Source of the DNA: OMIS01 sp044350895 | GTDB lineage: Bacteria > Patescibacteriota > Microgenomatia > UBA1400 > PJMF01 | DNA: 31,167 nucleotides | Assembly: GCA_044350895.1 (NCBI GenBank) | Contig: JBILGT010000016.1 | Location: 1-31,167 of the forward strand | Direction: 5' to 3' | Part shown: piece by piece, positions 14,737-23,687 of the stretch | Position numbering within the stretch: the first letter of the stretch is position 1 | Layout: each line of letters opens with the position of its first letter | Translations under genes and position numbers: made by a program | Notes under the pieces: model-generated | Databases searched by the model: none | The model's input: only the letters and a program-made list of their open reading frames with translations | Told to the model about the DNA's origin: nothing

Positions 14737-15535
14737 TTGTTGGGAAAATGCTGACCTCTTCAAAGTTCAATGGAATTATTTGGTCAACTTTAACAGGGAT
14801 ACTATCAAACATTAAAACACTGCCTTGAATTACTTTGGTTTTTATTTCAACTGTTAGATATATATCCTTGTAGAGCGGATCGTTCCTCAACAATAGATCA
14901 CCACTGTCAGTTTGAGTAACTCTTTCAGCTGATTTAGTTTCAACTGTAAGAATTTTTGCCAATGCAACTTGGTTAGAGTCATAGACTACTGCTCCTTCAA
15001 TTACTGCTTCTGCCAAATACGGCTCGATACCTCTCCCAATAGCGCGAACTGTAACCACTGACTCTTGGGCTTTAAACAGCTTATCCGATCCTGGGAACTC
15101 AGTGACAATGCCATCAAAGGTAATACCTTGTAAATTAATGCGCATAGGAGCTCCAAACATAATTGGTTTTCCCCTAGTAGAATACATTTTGGTTCGTGTG
15201 TCATATGTGGCACGGACATTGAGATCCAAAACAACAACATCTCGTTCAGCAGTAACTGCAAATCTCTCAACTCTTTGAATTTCGGTTATCTTCCTGCCCA
15301 ATGTGTCCAACTCAAAGTCACCAACTATAAACCTCTGTGCATACCAATTTCTTGGGAGCGTTTGAGAATACAGCACTTCTTGATCTGTAACTCGAACACG
15401 AATATTTATATACTCAGCTTTCCTGTAGAACGAAAGAAATAAACCTATTCCAACTATGAGTAGTATGCTCGCAATAACTACGTCAAATGCCTTAATTTTT
15501 TTGAATAATGTATGTTTTTGTATTTGTTTAAACAT
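14720..15535 (-). CDS. membrane-anchored protein, DUF4330-like
   Basis: This 271-residue protein has a short basic tail, one membrane helix (about 19-37, VVIASILLIVGIGLFLSF) and a long external beta-rich domain. The segment GDFELDTLGRKITEIQRVE resembles the DUF4330 core, in which a 'vGd.v.d..G..lG.I..v' pattern recurs. DUF4330 proteins are usually about 160-180 residues, so this one is long. It overlaps by 8 bases the end of the upstream Wzy-like gene and is coupled to it. One N-terminal anchor with a large outside domain, next to a polymerase, suggests a helper or chain-length factor for glycan polymerisation. That role is inference from position only. Confidence 0.55.
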   Translation of the reverse strand: MFKQIQKHTLFKKIKAFDVVIASILLIVGIGLFLSFYRKAEYINIRVRVTDQEVLYSQTLPRNWYAQRFIVGDFELDTLGRKITEIQRVERFAVTAERDVVVLDLNVRATYDTRTKMYSTRGKPIMFGAPMRINLQGITFDGIVTEFPGSDKLFKAQESVVTVRAIGRGIEPYLAEAVIEGAVVYDSNQVALAKILTVETKSAERVTQTDSGDLLLRNDPLYKDIYLTVEIKTKVIQGSVLMFDSIPVKVDQIIPLNFEEVSIFPTIIEIL

Positions 15536-17021
15536 AATTTTTACTTACAGCTGTACTATACCCTAAAGCTAGAAAAACTCCAAAGTAACTAAATTCTACT
15601 ATTCCTGAATGTGGTAGAAATAAATAATAGAATAAAATTGTCCAACAACATAGTAAGAAGGATCGTTGCAGAAGATATATCTGCTTTCCAGATGAAAAAA
15701 TTTTTATAAAAGGAATACTACGTAGTGCATACAGAAATGGTAGCAAAAATAGCATTAGTCCTACGAATCCAGTTTCAATCATTAGTTGCAGAAAACCATT
15801 GTGTACAGGAGTAGGATTGACTGTTGTGACACCATCCGGGAAGAAACTGTGAGTAATATACTCAACTGTACCTGGTCCAAAACCAAAGAAAAAGCTATTT
15901 GAAATTACTTCAACTGCTTCCTCCAACATATCGATACGAATTGGGAGGCCGGCTCCTCTATAGAAAAAATTAGAGCTGAGCAACACCCGTGGCAAAACTA
16001 TTGGTCCTAAAAACAAAAGTAAGCCCAATGCATATAAAATGATTCTGCGGTATCCCCATTGTTGGATCAATTTTTTTATTTCTGTCTTGAACGTCATTCC
16101 GATACAAATACAAGACACCATTGTAGTGATCCAAATTGAGCGACTCTGAACTAATATCAAAGCAACTATAATTAAAAAGCTGGTGACGAAATAAATATTT
16201 TTTTTAACTATAAAGGCTAATTGCAGGACTACAGTAAGAACTAGAGCAAGCAACAAAGATGCTTGATTATGATACATAAATGACCCTGATGGTCGAAATA
16301 TTGCATTATTTTCATCAAGGCCTGTATAAAAAGATGAACCTGAATTTAGTTCAAAGCTGAATCCAACATACTCTTGCCTAAAAAATTGAAAAATAATAAT
16401 CGAAGATTGAAAAATTGCGAACCAAATCAATGCTGTAATCACAAGTTTTTGAGCCCTGCTTCCATAAAATTTAAATGCGTATATAACGACAAGTGCCACA
16501 AAAAAAATCTGACTATATTGCAGCGTCCAGGTCAGCGACAATGACGGGAACGGCGAATAAATAGATAAACTGTACAGTGCTGTTAGTATAAAAAAAGAGC
16601 CACATATAGAAATAATTTTGAATGCAATGGAGCGAAAGAATAAACCGCTCTTGCTAATCAGAATCTCTCTAGCAACAAGAATCATCCCTAGGACTATTAA
16701 TATATTTGCAGTGTTAACACCATATCCCAAGAAGTACCCATCTCTAATAATAATTTCTAGAATGTCTTTTCGAGGTATGGCTTCTACAAAATAGAATTTA
16801 TTTGGACCCAAAAATTGTAATGAGAAAATCATCAAAACAATGCAGGAAAGTAACAAATTTTTTGTTCTAACATATACTATAATTACGCCGACCATAAAGA
16901 ATAAGAAAAAAAGTTTTAGACCACTTATAAGACCTGTAAGCAATAGCAATGAAAAAAAGACAAAAAACACATGTAAAAAATTCTCCTCAGAAGAAGTACA
17001 CTTCAACAGGAAATTCAACAT
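15528..17021 (-). CDS. second O-antigen ligase/polymerase-like membrane protein (Wzy_C family)
   Basis: This 497-residue polytopic protein has about 12 hydrophobic segments and the family external-loop motif PVHNGFLQLMIETGFVG near residue 420, preceded by GFGPGTVEYI. It belongs to the same broad family as the 669-residue protein at 6733-8742 but lacks the long tail. Two starts are possible: ATG at 17021, just before the first membrane helix and with TATATA 5 bases upstream, or ATG at 17099, adding 26 polar residues and with GATAAT 6 bases upstream. I list the shorter form because it reduces the overlap with the divergent GT2 gene. It is coupled to the DUF4330-like gene and probably polymerises or ligates the glycan outside the membrane. 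Confidence 0.8.
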   Translation of the reverse strand: MLNFLLKCTSSEENFLHVFFVFFSLLLLTGLISGLKLFFLFFMVGVIIVYVRTKNLLLSCIVLMIFSLQFLGPNKFYFVEAIPRKDILEIIIRDGYFLGYGVNTANILIVLGMILVAREILISKSGLFFRSIAFKIISICGSFFILTALYSLSIYSPFPSLSLTWTLQYSQIFFVALVVIYAFKFYGSRAQKLVITALIWFAIFQSSIIIFQFFRQEYVGFSFELNSGSSFYTGLDENNAIFRPSGSFMYHNQASLLLALVLTVVLQLAFIVKKNIYFVTSFLIIVALILVQSRSIWITTMVSCICIGMTFKTEIKKLIQQWGYRRIILYALGLLLFLGPIVLPRVLLSSNFFYRGAGLPIRIDMLEEAVEVISNSFFFGFGPGTVEYITHSFFPDGVTTVNPTPVHNGFLQLMIETGFVGLMLFLLPFLYALRSIPFIKIFSSGKQIYLLQRSFLLCCWTILFYYLFLPHSGIVEFSYFGVFLALGYSTAVSKNYV

Positions 17022-18196
17022 TCTTTTATATATTGATTCGTTCTTGGAATGCTTTTGATTGCTTTGACCGGTGTATTGATTCGGTTTTTTCTCAGACATA
17101 CAACAATTATCAGATTATTTTTATAGATGACGCCTCTGACTATAGCATAGTAGAAAAAAAATACATTAAAGAGAAATTACGTGGTCATATTGCAATTTTT
17201 AACAAAAAAAGAAAGTTTGCACTCCAAAATGCATACGATAATCTCCATAGATATGCCACAAATGATGATGCAGTGGTTGTGAGCTTAGACGGTGATGACT
17301 GGCTGGCAGGAGTCGATTCCCTAGCAACACTTGCACAGGCATACAAAATAAAGAATCCTTCTCTCACCTATGGTGATTGCTATCTATTTACTGGTAAATC
17401 ACCATCAAAAGTAATAGCAAGTAGAACCTTGCCTTATACAAACATTCCTTATCCAAATAGAATTAAAAATAAAAAATTGTATTGGAGGTACCCATTTTTA
17501 CCACTACACTTACTCACATGGCAAGTTGGTCTCTTTAAGAAGATTCCAAAATGGCTTCTTTGTCACAGAAGCAAGTTTTATTGTTATCTCCAAGATTTGG
17601 CGATATTCTTACCCCTTCTCAATTTAGCTGGAGATAAGGTTTTAATCATTCAAACACCACTAGTGGTTTATAACACTACTCACCCAAATAATAGCGGTAA
17701 GAATGATTCACCTGCATTGAGAATGCAAGAAGAATACTTCATCCGCAAAAAAATAAGCATATGGAATAAAACTGAAAACAAATTTTTATTTCAAAATGAA
17801 ATAAAAATTTGTTATTCAAAATTGCTATCAATTCCAGTCGTAAATACAATTATTTATTGTATTGAAATACTTTTACTAAAAACTATGGTTTTACATACAG
17901 TATTTATATCAAAGAAAAATAATTTCTTAAGGGAAAAACTCCTGAGTGAACTAGAAAAAATCGAAAATAAGAATTTGAGAATAACAAACTACAAATTAGC
18001 AAATCTATTTTTTACAAATTTTTCACCAATAATTCTAGATATCGAAATATCAAAAGTTGAAATTGAGAAATTTACACAATCAGAGTGGTATGATCTAATG
18101 TGGTCATTTGTGTTAGCAGATCAAGTAACAAAAAAGTCACAACGTACTGTCAGTCAATTGAAAATAAACAATCAGAGACTAACATTTAAATTATGA
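16949..18196 (+). CDS. glycosyltransferase family 2
   Basis: This 415-residue protein has a GT-A domain with the opening strand FFYILIRSWN (25-34), FIDDAS (D60-D61) and the metal motif SLDGDDW (D114, D116, D117). The catalytic region is complete. The C-terminal 150 residues are Lys/Asn/Ile-rich and do not match a known domain. The ATG at 16949 is the only good start keeping the first strand; a TTG at 17033 would cut it. The 24-residue polar N-terminal extension lies opposite the start of the divergent Wzy-like gene. It overlaps the next gene by an ATGA junction, so the plus-strand run from here to 19317 is coupled. Confidence 0.82.
   Translation: MKKRQKTHVKNSPQKKYTSTGNSTFFYILIRSWNAFDCFDRCIDSVFSQTYNNYQIIFIDDASDYSIVEKKYIKEKLRGHIAIFNKKRKFALQNAYDNLHRYATNDDAVVVSLDGDDWLAGVDSLATLAQAYKIKNPSLTYGDCYLFTGKSPSKVIASRTLPYTNIPYPNRIKNKKLYWRYPFLPLHLLTWQVGLFKKIPKWLLCHRSKFYCYLQDLAIFLPLLNLAGDKVLIIQTPLVVYNTTHPNNSGKNDSPALRMQEEYFIRKKISIWNKTENKFLFQNEIKICYSKLLSIPVVNTIIYCIEILLLKTMVLHTVFISKKNNFLREKLLSELEKIENKNLRITNYKLANLFFTNFSPIILDIEISKVEIEKFTQSEWYDLMWSFVLADQVTKKSQRTVSQLKINNQRLTFKL
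17106..17111 (-). promoter_or_regulatory. possible -10 box for the longer form of the second Wzy-like gene
   Basis: GATAAT on the minus strand ends 6 bases before the alternative ATG at 17099. No clear -35 box is present. If used, the mRNA would be leaderless and the longer protein would be made. Confidence 0.2.
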
Positions 18197-19317
18197 TAAA
18201 TAATAGAACTATTATCATGCCACTCATACATGAGTGGGATGTTTCCTCAGATTTTCAACGTCAAACTGCTGAACTTTTAGCAACAAAAAATAAGGTTATA
18301 GTTGTAAAAAGCGATCGCGGAGAATTCTTTCTAAAGAATTGCAAGCGCATTGAAATAATCAACAATGTAATTTTATATACACCACACTATATCATTCCCT
18401 TTAAACGCTTTGAGTTTATACAAAATATAAATATACAAATAATTTATATACTGCTTGTTACTAAGGAACTTATCCTCAAAAAATTTGACATAAGTAAATT
18501 ACTGATTTGGTACTTTCAACCAAAGTTCATACATTTTCAAACGTACCTGCTCCGTGTCATTCCAAGTCTCTATGATTGTGTTGATGACGTTTCATGGAAC
18601 ATACATCCCCAAAAGAATATTGCATCTTCTAAAGAAGAAAAAAAATGCATTTTAAGTTCAAAGTATTTTTTTGTAAATTCTGCTACGTTGTATAAAAAAA
18701 AGTCATCCATTAGGAAACCCAATGCACTTTTGCCCCAAGGATTTGATCTCAAACAGTTTGAGAGTGTGAAACTAAAAAATGCTAGGACTGATAAAAAAAT
18801 TATTGGATACATTGGATATATTAGTTATAGAATTAACTGGAAATTACTGGCAGCGATTGCACTTTCTCTACCCCATTATGAATTTCATATGTATGGTCCA
18901 TTAGAGGTAGAAACAGGCAACGAATTTGTGAATACAAATAAGGCTGTTGCACTTTTAAAAAAGATTCCGAATGTACATTTTTTCATCAATAAGTATTCAC
19001 GATCAGAAATTGCGCAAATTATTAATAGCTTCTCAATAGCATGTATCCCGTATGATTTGAGATTGGAAGCAAATAAATTTTGCTTTCCCATGAAGTTTTT
19101 AGAATATATTTATTGGAATAAACCAATAATTAGCACTAAGATTAGAGAATTAGAGCTATATCCTCAGTATGTTTTGTGTAGCAATGAGTCAAATGATTGG
19201 ATTAAAGAAATTATAAGTATTCTTGAAAAGAATAAGAAATATAAACCTGGCAGAAACACTTCTATAGATCATAGCTGGAAAAATAAAATAGAAAAAATAT
19301 CTGAAAATATAAACTAA
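18193..19317 (+). CDS. glycosyltransferase, GT4-like (TuaH-type)
   Basis: This 374-residue GT-B-like protein contains YDCVDDVSW in the middle of the N-terminal half and, later, ANKFCFPMKFLEYIYWNKPIIST. The pair is characteristic of TuaH-type glycosyltransferases, in which the donor-side motif is 'N....P.K.fEY...GkP'. The standard EX7E is replaced by the K-x-x-E-Y form. It begins within the stop codon of the GT2 gene (ATGA) and is followed 7 bases later by another GT4 gene. The protein is Ile/Lys/Asn-rich, like its neighbours to the right, reflecting the low GC of this stretch. Confidence 0.8.
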   Translation: MINNRTIIMPLIHEWDVSSDFQRQTAELLATKNKVIVVKSDRGEFFLKNCKRIEIINNVILYTPHYIIPFKRFEFIQNINIQIIYILLVTKELILKKFDISKLLIWYFQPKFIHFQTYLLRVIPSLYDCVDDVSWNIHPQKNIASSKEEKKCILSSKYFFVNSATLYKKKSSIRKPNALLPQGFDLKQFESVKLKNARTDKKIIGYIGYISYRINWKLLAAIALSLPHYEFHMYGPLEVETGNEFVNTNKAVALLKKIPNVHFFINKYSRSEIAQIINSFSIACIPYDLRLEANKFCFPMKFLEYIYWNKPIISTKIRELELYPQYVLCSNESNDWIKEIISILEKNKKYKPGRNTSIDHSWKNKIEKISENIN

Positions 19318-19324
19318 ATACATT

Positions 19325-20578
19325 ATGAGAGTTGCAATTATTTCACCGGAATATCCTCCACATACTAACTTGGGTGGCATAGCAACATTTAATCAAAATT
19401 TATCGAGATTATTGAGTCAGATGAATAATGAGGTTTGGGTTCTAACTCGCAACCAAACAAACACACACTCCATAGTGCCCATTTCAAAGAACCTAACAAT
19501 ATACTATGTACCGTACAAAACTGACTCAAAAATTTTCAATGTATTTTACTACTGGAGCCCGTTCTTTTTTATACTAAAAATATTGAAATTATTTATACCA
19601 AGAACAGTAGATATGCTGGAATGGAACTTTTTTTCACTTCTAGCCTTCAGCAAACTTACTAAGCGAAAAAATTTCCAACTAATTCATTCAGAAAGTTATC
19701 AAACACCAACACTATTTATATCGCTTTTTATAAAGAAGATTCAATTAATTATCCATATTCAAAGTTATCAGAAATTAAACAAGGAGTATGAGAAGAGATC
19801 AGTTGATTCAGCAATCCAAAAATGCCTCGAGCTCTTATTTATACGCAATAAAGCTATTTTTCTTATTGCTTGTTCCAAGCTGATGCGGAACATCCTACTC
19901 GCTGATTTTCCTGAAAAGAGCAAAAAAATACACTACATACCCAATTTTATTTTTCCTAGTGAGTATTCAAATAGGGATAACAGTAACAGAAATAACATAG
20001 TCTTTATGGGGAGATTTGAACACAGAAAAGGTATAGATATTCTCATTTGTGCATTTGCACAATTAGCAAAAAGTAACCCAAATATTCACCTGCATTTAAT
20101 TGGTGAATCAAATGCACAATTGATTATAGATGGTGTTCCGATTTCATTTACTGAATGGTTTAACACAATTAACATAGATCAAGAAATTAAAAAGAGAGTT
20201 GTAATTTATCCACAGATTCGTGATAGAAATTTGCTAATAGAAAAACTTAAAAAATTAAAGGGAATTGGAGTTGTTCCCTCACGTCATGAACCTTTTGGTT
20301 TTACAAACATTGAATTTATGGCGTTAGGATATATTTTAATTAGCACTTCAGGTCAAGGTGGAAGTGAAATTATCGACAATACAATAGATGGATACCTCAT
20401 TCAATTAAGTGAGCAAAATTTATATCGACAACTCAAAAAAATAATTAGTTTAAATAAAATCAAGAGTGCTGAAATTTCAAAAAAGGCAGTAAGTAAAATT
20501 GTAAATTCCTTCAGCAATAGAGCGGTTCATAAAAAATACCAGCTACTGTACTCCACACTAAAAATGGGAAATGCTTGA
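19325..20578 (+). CDS. glycosyltransferase family 4
   Basis: This 417-residue GT-B enzyme opens with MRVAIISPEYPPHTNLGGIA, the acceptor-domain glycine loop being at 17-20, as in glycogen-synthase-like GT4 proteins. The donor domain carries IVFMGRFEHRKGIDILI and the EX7E motif in PSRHEPFGFTNIEFMALG. It lies 7 bases after the previous stop, within the same transcript. It is slightly longer than its GT4 neighbours. The sugar is unknown. Confidence 0.87.
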   Translation: MRVAIISPEYPPHTNLGGIATFNQNLSRLLSQMNNEVWVLTRNQTNTHSIVPISKNLTIYYVPYKTDSKIFNVFYYWSPFFFILKILKLFIPRTVDMLEWNFFSLLAFSKLTKRKNFQLIHSESYQTPTLFISLFIKKIQLIIHIQSYQKLNKEYEKRSVDSAIQKCLELLFIRNKAIFLIACSKLMRNILLADFPEKSKKIHYIPNFIFPSEYSNRDNSNRNNIVFMGRFEHRKGIDILICAFAQLAKSNPNIHLHLIGESNAQLIIDGVPISFTEWFNTINIDQEIKKRVVIYPQIRDRNLLIEKLKKLKGIGVVPSRHEPFGFTNIEFMALGYILISTSGQGGSEIIDNTIDGYLIQLSEQNLYRQLKKIISLNKIKSAEISKKAVSKIVNSFSNRAVHKKYQLLYSTLKMGNA

Positions 20579-20674
20579 CTTACTTGCAGAATACTATATA
20601 AATCTGAACTACTATCTGCAGATATAAGAATATAATCGTCAGCAATTATAGGTATTAGTAATGACTTTAACAGT

Positions 20675-21802
20675 ATGAATAAGAAATCAATCGTACTTGT
20701 GTATCATACCTTAAATATTGGTGGAGCTGAAAAGGAGCTTCTTTCAATAGTTAAACACATTGATCAAAAGATATTTAATGTAAGTTTAATTTTAACCGAA
20801 AAAACAGGTGAGCTACTCCAAGATGTTCCCAAAGAAATTAAAGTTTTTAAAATCGGTGGAGATAGCATTAAGCCAGATATTAAGCATATTCACAATCTTT
20901 CAATTAAACTTAAAGCTATTAAACCTGATGTAGTTATTGGTTTCATGCAAGACATTTGTTTTAATATCTTAGCTACAAAATTAATTTATAATTTGACCTA
21001 CAAAGTAATTATTTCTGAGGATGCAGTTTTGAGTGAGTGGCAAAATTTTTATGCTACGCCCTGGCCAAAGAGGATGGCAGTAAATTTCCTTTATAAACTT
21101 GCTGATGCGTATATAGCACCATCTCAAGAGATACTAGATGACCTACATGATTATTGCGGAATATCGCAAAGTAAGATGACTGTTTTGCCAAATTATTTTA
21201 AACCTAAAGATATTTATCAAAGAAAAACGCTGACTAGAAAGATTCTCACTCATAAAAATTATTTTTTGTTTATTGGGAGATTCCATGAACAAAAAAATTT
21301 ACGTTTACTACTTACTGCCTTTAAACTACTTCTTCAAAATATCGAATATCAGAGTTTTACATTAGTTTTAATTGGTAAGGATCATGAGAATATATATAGA
21401 AGTTATTGCAAAACACTAGGAATACAAAGTAATGTCGTTTTTTTAGGATATATTAGAGACATTGCTCCATACTACAGAAATGCATTGGCCTTTATCCTAC
21501 CCTCAAATGCAGAGGGAATGCCCCGAGTCGCTGTCCAAGCAATTTTGAACAAATGCCCACTTATTTTATCTAACTTTGCTGGTCACACTGCATTGGTAAG
21601 TAACTATTTTGATGGTCTAGTTTTTCCTAAAAATTCAGCAGTACATTTGAAACGATGTATGGAATATTACATACATAACAAAAACAGAAGAAAGCAGTTT
21701 GCACAAAATGCTTTTTCACGTATTAAAAAAATATATACAGATACATTTGAAGATAATTACAAACAAATAATCAATAATTTACTCACATCAATTGTGAAAT
21801 GA
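20675..21802 (+). CDS. glycosyltransferase family 4
   Basis: This 375-residue GT-B enzyme has the acceptor-domain loop NIGGAEKE (14-21). The donor domain has FLFIGRFHEQKNLRLLL and the region SNAEGMPRVAVQAILNKCP. In that region the second Glu of EX7E is a Gln, a variation seen in some active GT4 enzymes. A 96-base gap precedes it, containing several AT-rich -10-like boxes (for example TATAAT at 20631-20636) but no convincing -35, so it may begin a new transcript. It is followed 3 bases later by the tandem GT-A-like pair. Confidence 0.86.
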   Translation: MNKKSIVLVYHTLNIGGAEKELLSIVKHIDQKIFNVSLILTEKTGELLQDVPKEIKVFKIGGDSIKPDIKHIHNLSIKLKAIKPDVVIGFMQDICFNILATKLIYNLTYKVIISEDAVLSEWQNFYATPWPKRMAVNFLYKLADAYIAPSQEILDDLHDYCGISQSKMTVLPNYFKPKDIYQRKTLTRKILTHKNYFLFIGRFHEQKNLRLLLTAFKLLLQNIEYQSFTLVLIGKDHENIYRSYCKTLGIQSNVVFLGYIRDIAPYYRNALAFILPSNAEGMPRVAVQAILNKCPLILSNFAGHTALVSNYFDGLVFPKNSAVHLKRCMEYYIHNKNRRKQFAQNAFSRIKKIYTDTFEDNYKQIINNLLTSIVK

Positions 21803-21805
21803 AGT

Positions 21806-22744
21806 ATGAGTTTGCACAAAAAATTTAAAGACGAAATCTTTCAATACCTTATTTCATTTTTGCCGCCACAGCACAGTGATAAAAGTAATAATGATATAGG
21901 TATTTGCACATTAATTCCTCACAGGTATGTGGATATGTTCATTTACACCGTGCACTCATTTTTTTATTATTCAGGAAAAAAATTTCCTATTTATGTCATT
22001 GATAACATCGATGATGAAGACCGTTTACAGGAATCTGATTACATTAAGCTTGAAAAACACTTTTCAATTATTTATGAAAGAAATGCAAAAAATAAAATTT
22101 CATCTGTAATAAAAAATTTTCCATATTTCTATAAGTATAGATTCGAAAATAAAAATGCTGCATCAAAATTAAAATTCGATGCATTGCTGCTAAGCCCATT
22201 TAATCGATCAATCTACTTAGACTCTGACATACTATTTTTCAATAAACCTACTGAATTAATAAAATGCATGGCCAATTCCAGTAAAGAGATGCTTTATTTT
22301 TCTAGAGTTGAGAATGCACATGTTCTTTTTCCTGCACTTCTGGAGTCAGAGTTATATATACGAATGCTATTTGCTATGTATCTTAAAAAAGATATTAAAA
22401 GTTTTGACCCATTTTTTACTTCTGGATGTTTGTATATTCCCAATAAATACATTCTTAGCTTGGAGAGATTCAACGAAGTTTTCAAACATTTTTATTCATT
22501 TGATTGTGCTCATGAGTGGCTTAGTGAAGAAAGAGCTACCTCGCTGGTTATAACTGCGAAAAATTCAAAGAAACTTACTCCCAAAAAATATTATACGGCA
22601 ACTTTTTGGGAACAATACTTAGCAATTGATTTTAAAAAAGTTATTGCAGTGCATTATCAGGGAACAACTGGATTGAAAAGTCAGTTTATATCTGATGCAG
22701 TATTGCAAATGCTGCGCACAAATTTCTTTCATAAGAGTATTTAA
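21806..22744 (+). CDS. GT-A-like glycosyltransferase, copy 1 (intact DxD)
   Basis: This 312-residue protein is not from a family I can name. It has a nucleotide-sugar-transferase layout: a first strand region GICTLIPHRYVDMFIYTVHSF (about 32-52), FPIYVIDN (60-67), a lysine-containing KFDALLLSPF (123-132) and then RSIYLDSDILFFNKP, whose D139-S140-D141 forms a DxD metal motif like GT8-type enzymes. Near the C-terminus is VIAVHYQGTTG, a possible metal-ligand His position. It follows the GT4 gene by 3 bases and is followed 1 base later by a clear paralogue of nearly equal length. It is cytoplasmic, with no membrane helix evident. Substrate unknown. Confidence 0.7.
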   Translation: MSLHKKFKDEIFQYLISFLPPQHSDKSNNDIGICTLIPHRYVDMFIYTVHSFFYYSGKKFPIYVIDNIDDEDRLQESDYIKLEKHFSIIYERNAKNKISSVIKNFPYFYKYRFENKNAASKLKFDALLLSPFNRSIYLDSDILFFNKPTELIKCMANSSKEMLYFSRVENAHVLFPALLESELYIRMLFAMYLKKDIKSFDPFFTSGCLYIPNKYILSLERFNEVFKHFYSFDCAHEWLSEERATSLVITAKNSKKLTPKKYYTATFWEQYLAIDFKKVIAVHYQGTTGLKSQFISDAVLQMLRTNFFHKSI

Positions 22745-22745
22745 A

Positions 22746-23687
22746 ATGAAAAAAAAATTTCTACAAATGATTAAAGCTTACATTTTGAGATTACTGGTTT
22801 CTCAAATACCAGCAAAGAAATGTGATTCAGAGAAAATTGACGTTGGTATAAGTGCCCTACTATCACATGCAAATGTAGATCGTTTTATTTGTGCAGCAGC
22901 CTCATGTTTTTATTTTTTAGGAATGAATTTGCCGATATTTATTATTGATGATGGCACTCTCACATCAAATGATATCACAAGAATATCAAATCTTTTCACA
23001 GTTACTTTTGATCGATCTAGCAGCAAAAAAATGCAGCGCTTAATTAAAGAATTTAAATATTTTTCAAAGTATCGATTTAATTCTGAGACTCCATACAATA
23101 ACAAAAAATTCGATGCGCTTCTGCTACAAAATTTTAAAAAAACAATATACTTAGATGATTCCATTTTATTTTTTAGTAAGCCACATGAAATACTGAATTT
23201 TATTGAAACTAGTTCTAGAACAATTCTATATAATTCTCGTCCTAAAAATTCACATCTGGAATTCCCTTTTTTATTACAAAATGAGCTACATTCAATACGA
23301 AAATTACTGTATGAACTGGTACACTCCAACAGTATTGATTCTGCCAATTTATCAACATACTTCAATTCGGGACTACTTTGCATACCTTCACAAAGGGTAA
23401 TTTCATTAAAGGAATTAGATAAAATTTTTAAAGTATTTGAAGAAATATATTTTGAGAAGGATTTATTAGCTGAAGAAATCGCTTTATTCTTACTTTTTGA
23501 CCATTCAATAGCACGCAGTCTTCCAACAAAAAAATATTGTGTTGTTAGCGAGTGGGGTGAATATTGTTCTATTAATTTTTCTCAAGTAGTAGCAATACAT
23601 TACACTAGTGGGGAAGCCGTGAAGAACAGAAATATATCCGATGCAATTAAATTACTTTTAAAATGTAATTTTTTTAAAATGATCTAG
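22746..23687 (+). CDS. GT-A-like glycosyltransferase paralogue, copy 2 (DxD altered to D-D-S)
   Basis: The 313 residues align with copy 1 along their whole length: IDVGISALLSHANVDRFI, LPIFIIDD, KYRFNSETPYNNKKFDALLL, TIYLDDSILFFSKP and VVAIHYTSGEA. The reading frame is intact. The metal motif is changed: where copy 1 has D-S-D, this copy has D137-D138-S139, so the second Asp of DxD is lost. It may be a pseudoenzyme, a regulatory partner in a heterodimer, or an enzyme with shifted metal binding. The ATG at 22746 is chosen because it lies 1 base after the copy 1 stop; an in-frame start at 22695 would overlap copy 1. Its end overlaps the convergent reductase gene by 30 bases. Confidence 0.68.
   Translation: MKKKFLQMIKAYILRLLVSQIPAKKCDSEKIDVGISALLSHANVDRFICAAASCFYFLGMNLPIFIIDDGTLTSNDITRISNLFTVTFDRSSSKKMQRLIKEFKYFSKYRFNSETPYNNKKFDALLLQNFKKTIYLDDSILFFSKPHEILNFIETSSRTILYNSRPKNSHLEFPFLLQNELHSIRKLLYELVHSNSIDSANLSTYFNSGLLCIPSQRVISLKELDKIFKVFEEIYFEKDLLAEEIALFLLFDHSIARSLPTKKYCVVSEWGEYCSINFSQVVAIHYTSGEAVKNRNISDAIKLLLKCNFFKMI

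Noticed and set aside
17033..18196. GT2 gene starting at TTG 17033 to avoid overlap with the Wzy-like gene
   Set aside because: This start would cut the first beta strand (FFYILIRSWN) needed by the GT-A fold. The ATG at 16949 is preferred, though not proven.
22910..23383. 157-codon minus-strand frame inside the second tandem glycosyltransferase
   Set aside because: The plus-strand frame aligns fully with its paralogue, so the antisense frame is a shadow in AT-rich DNA.
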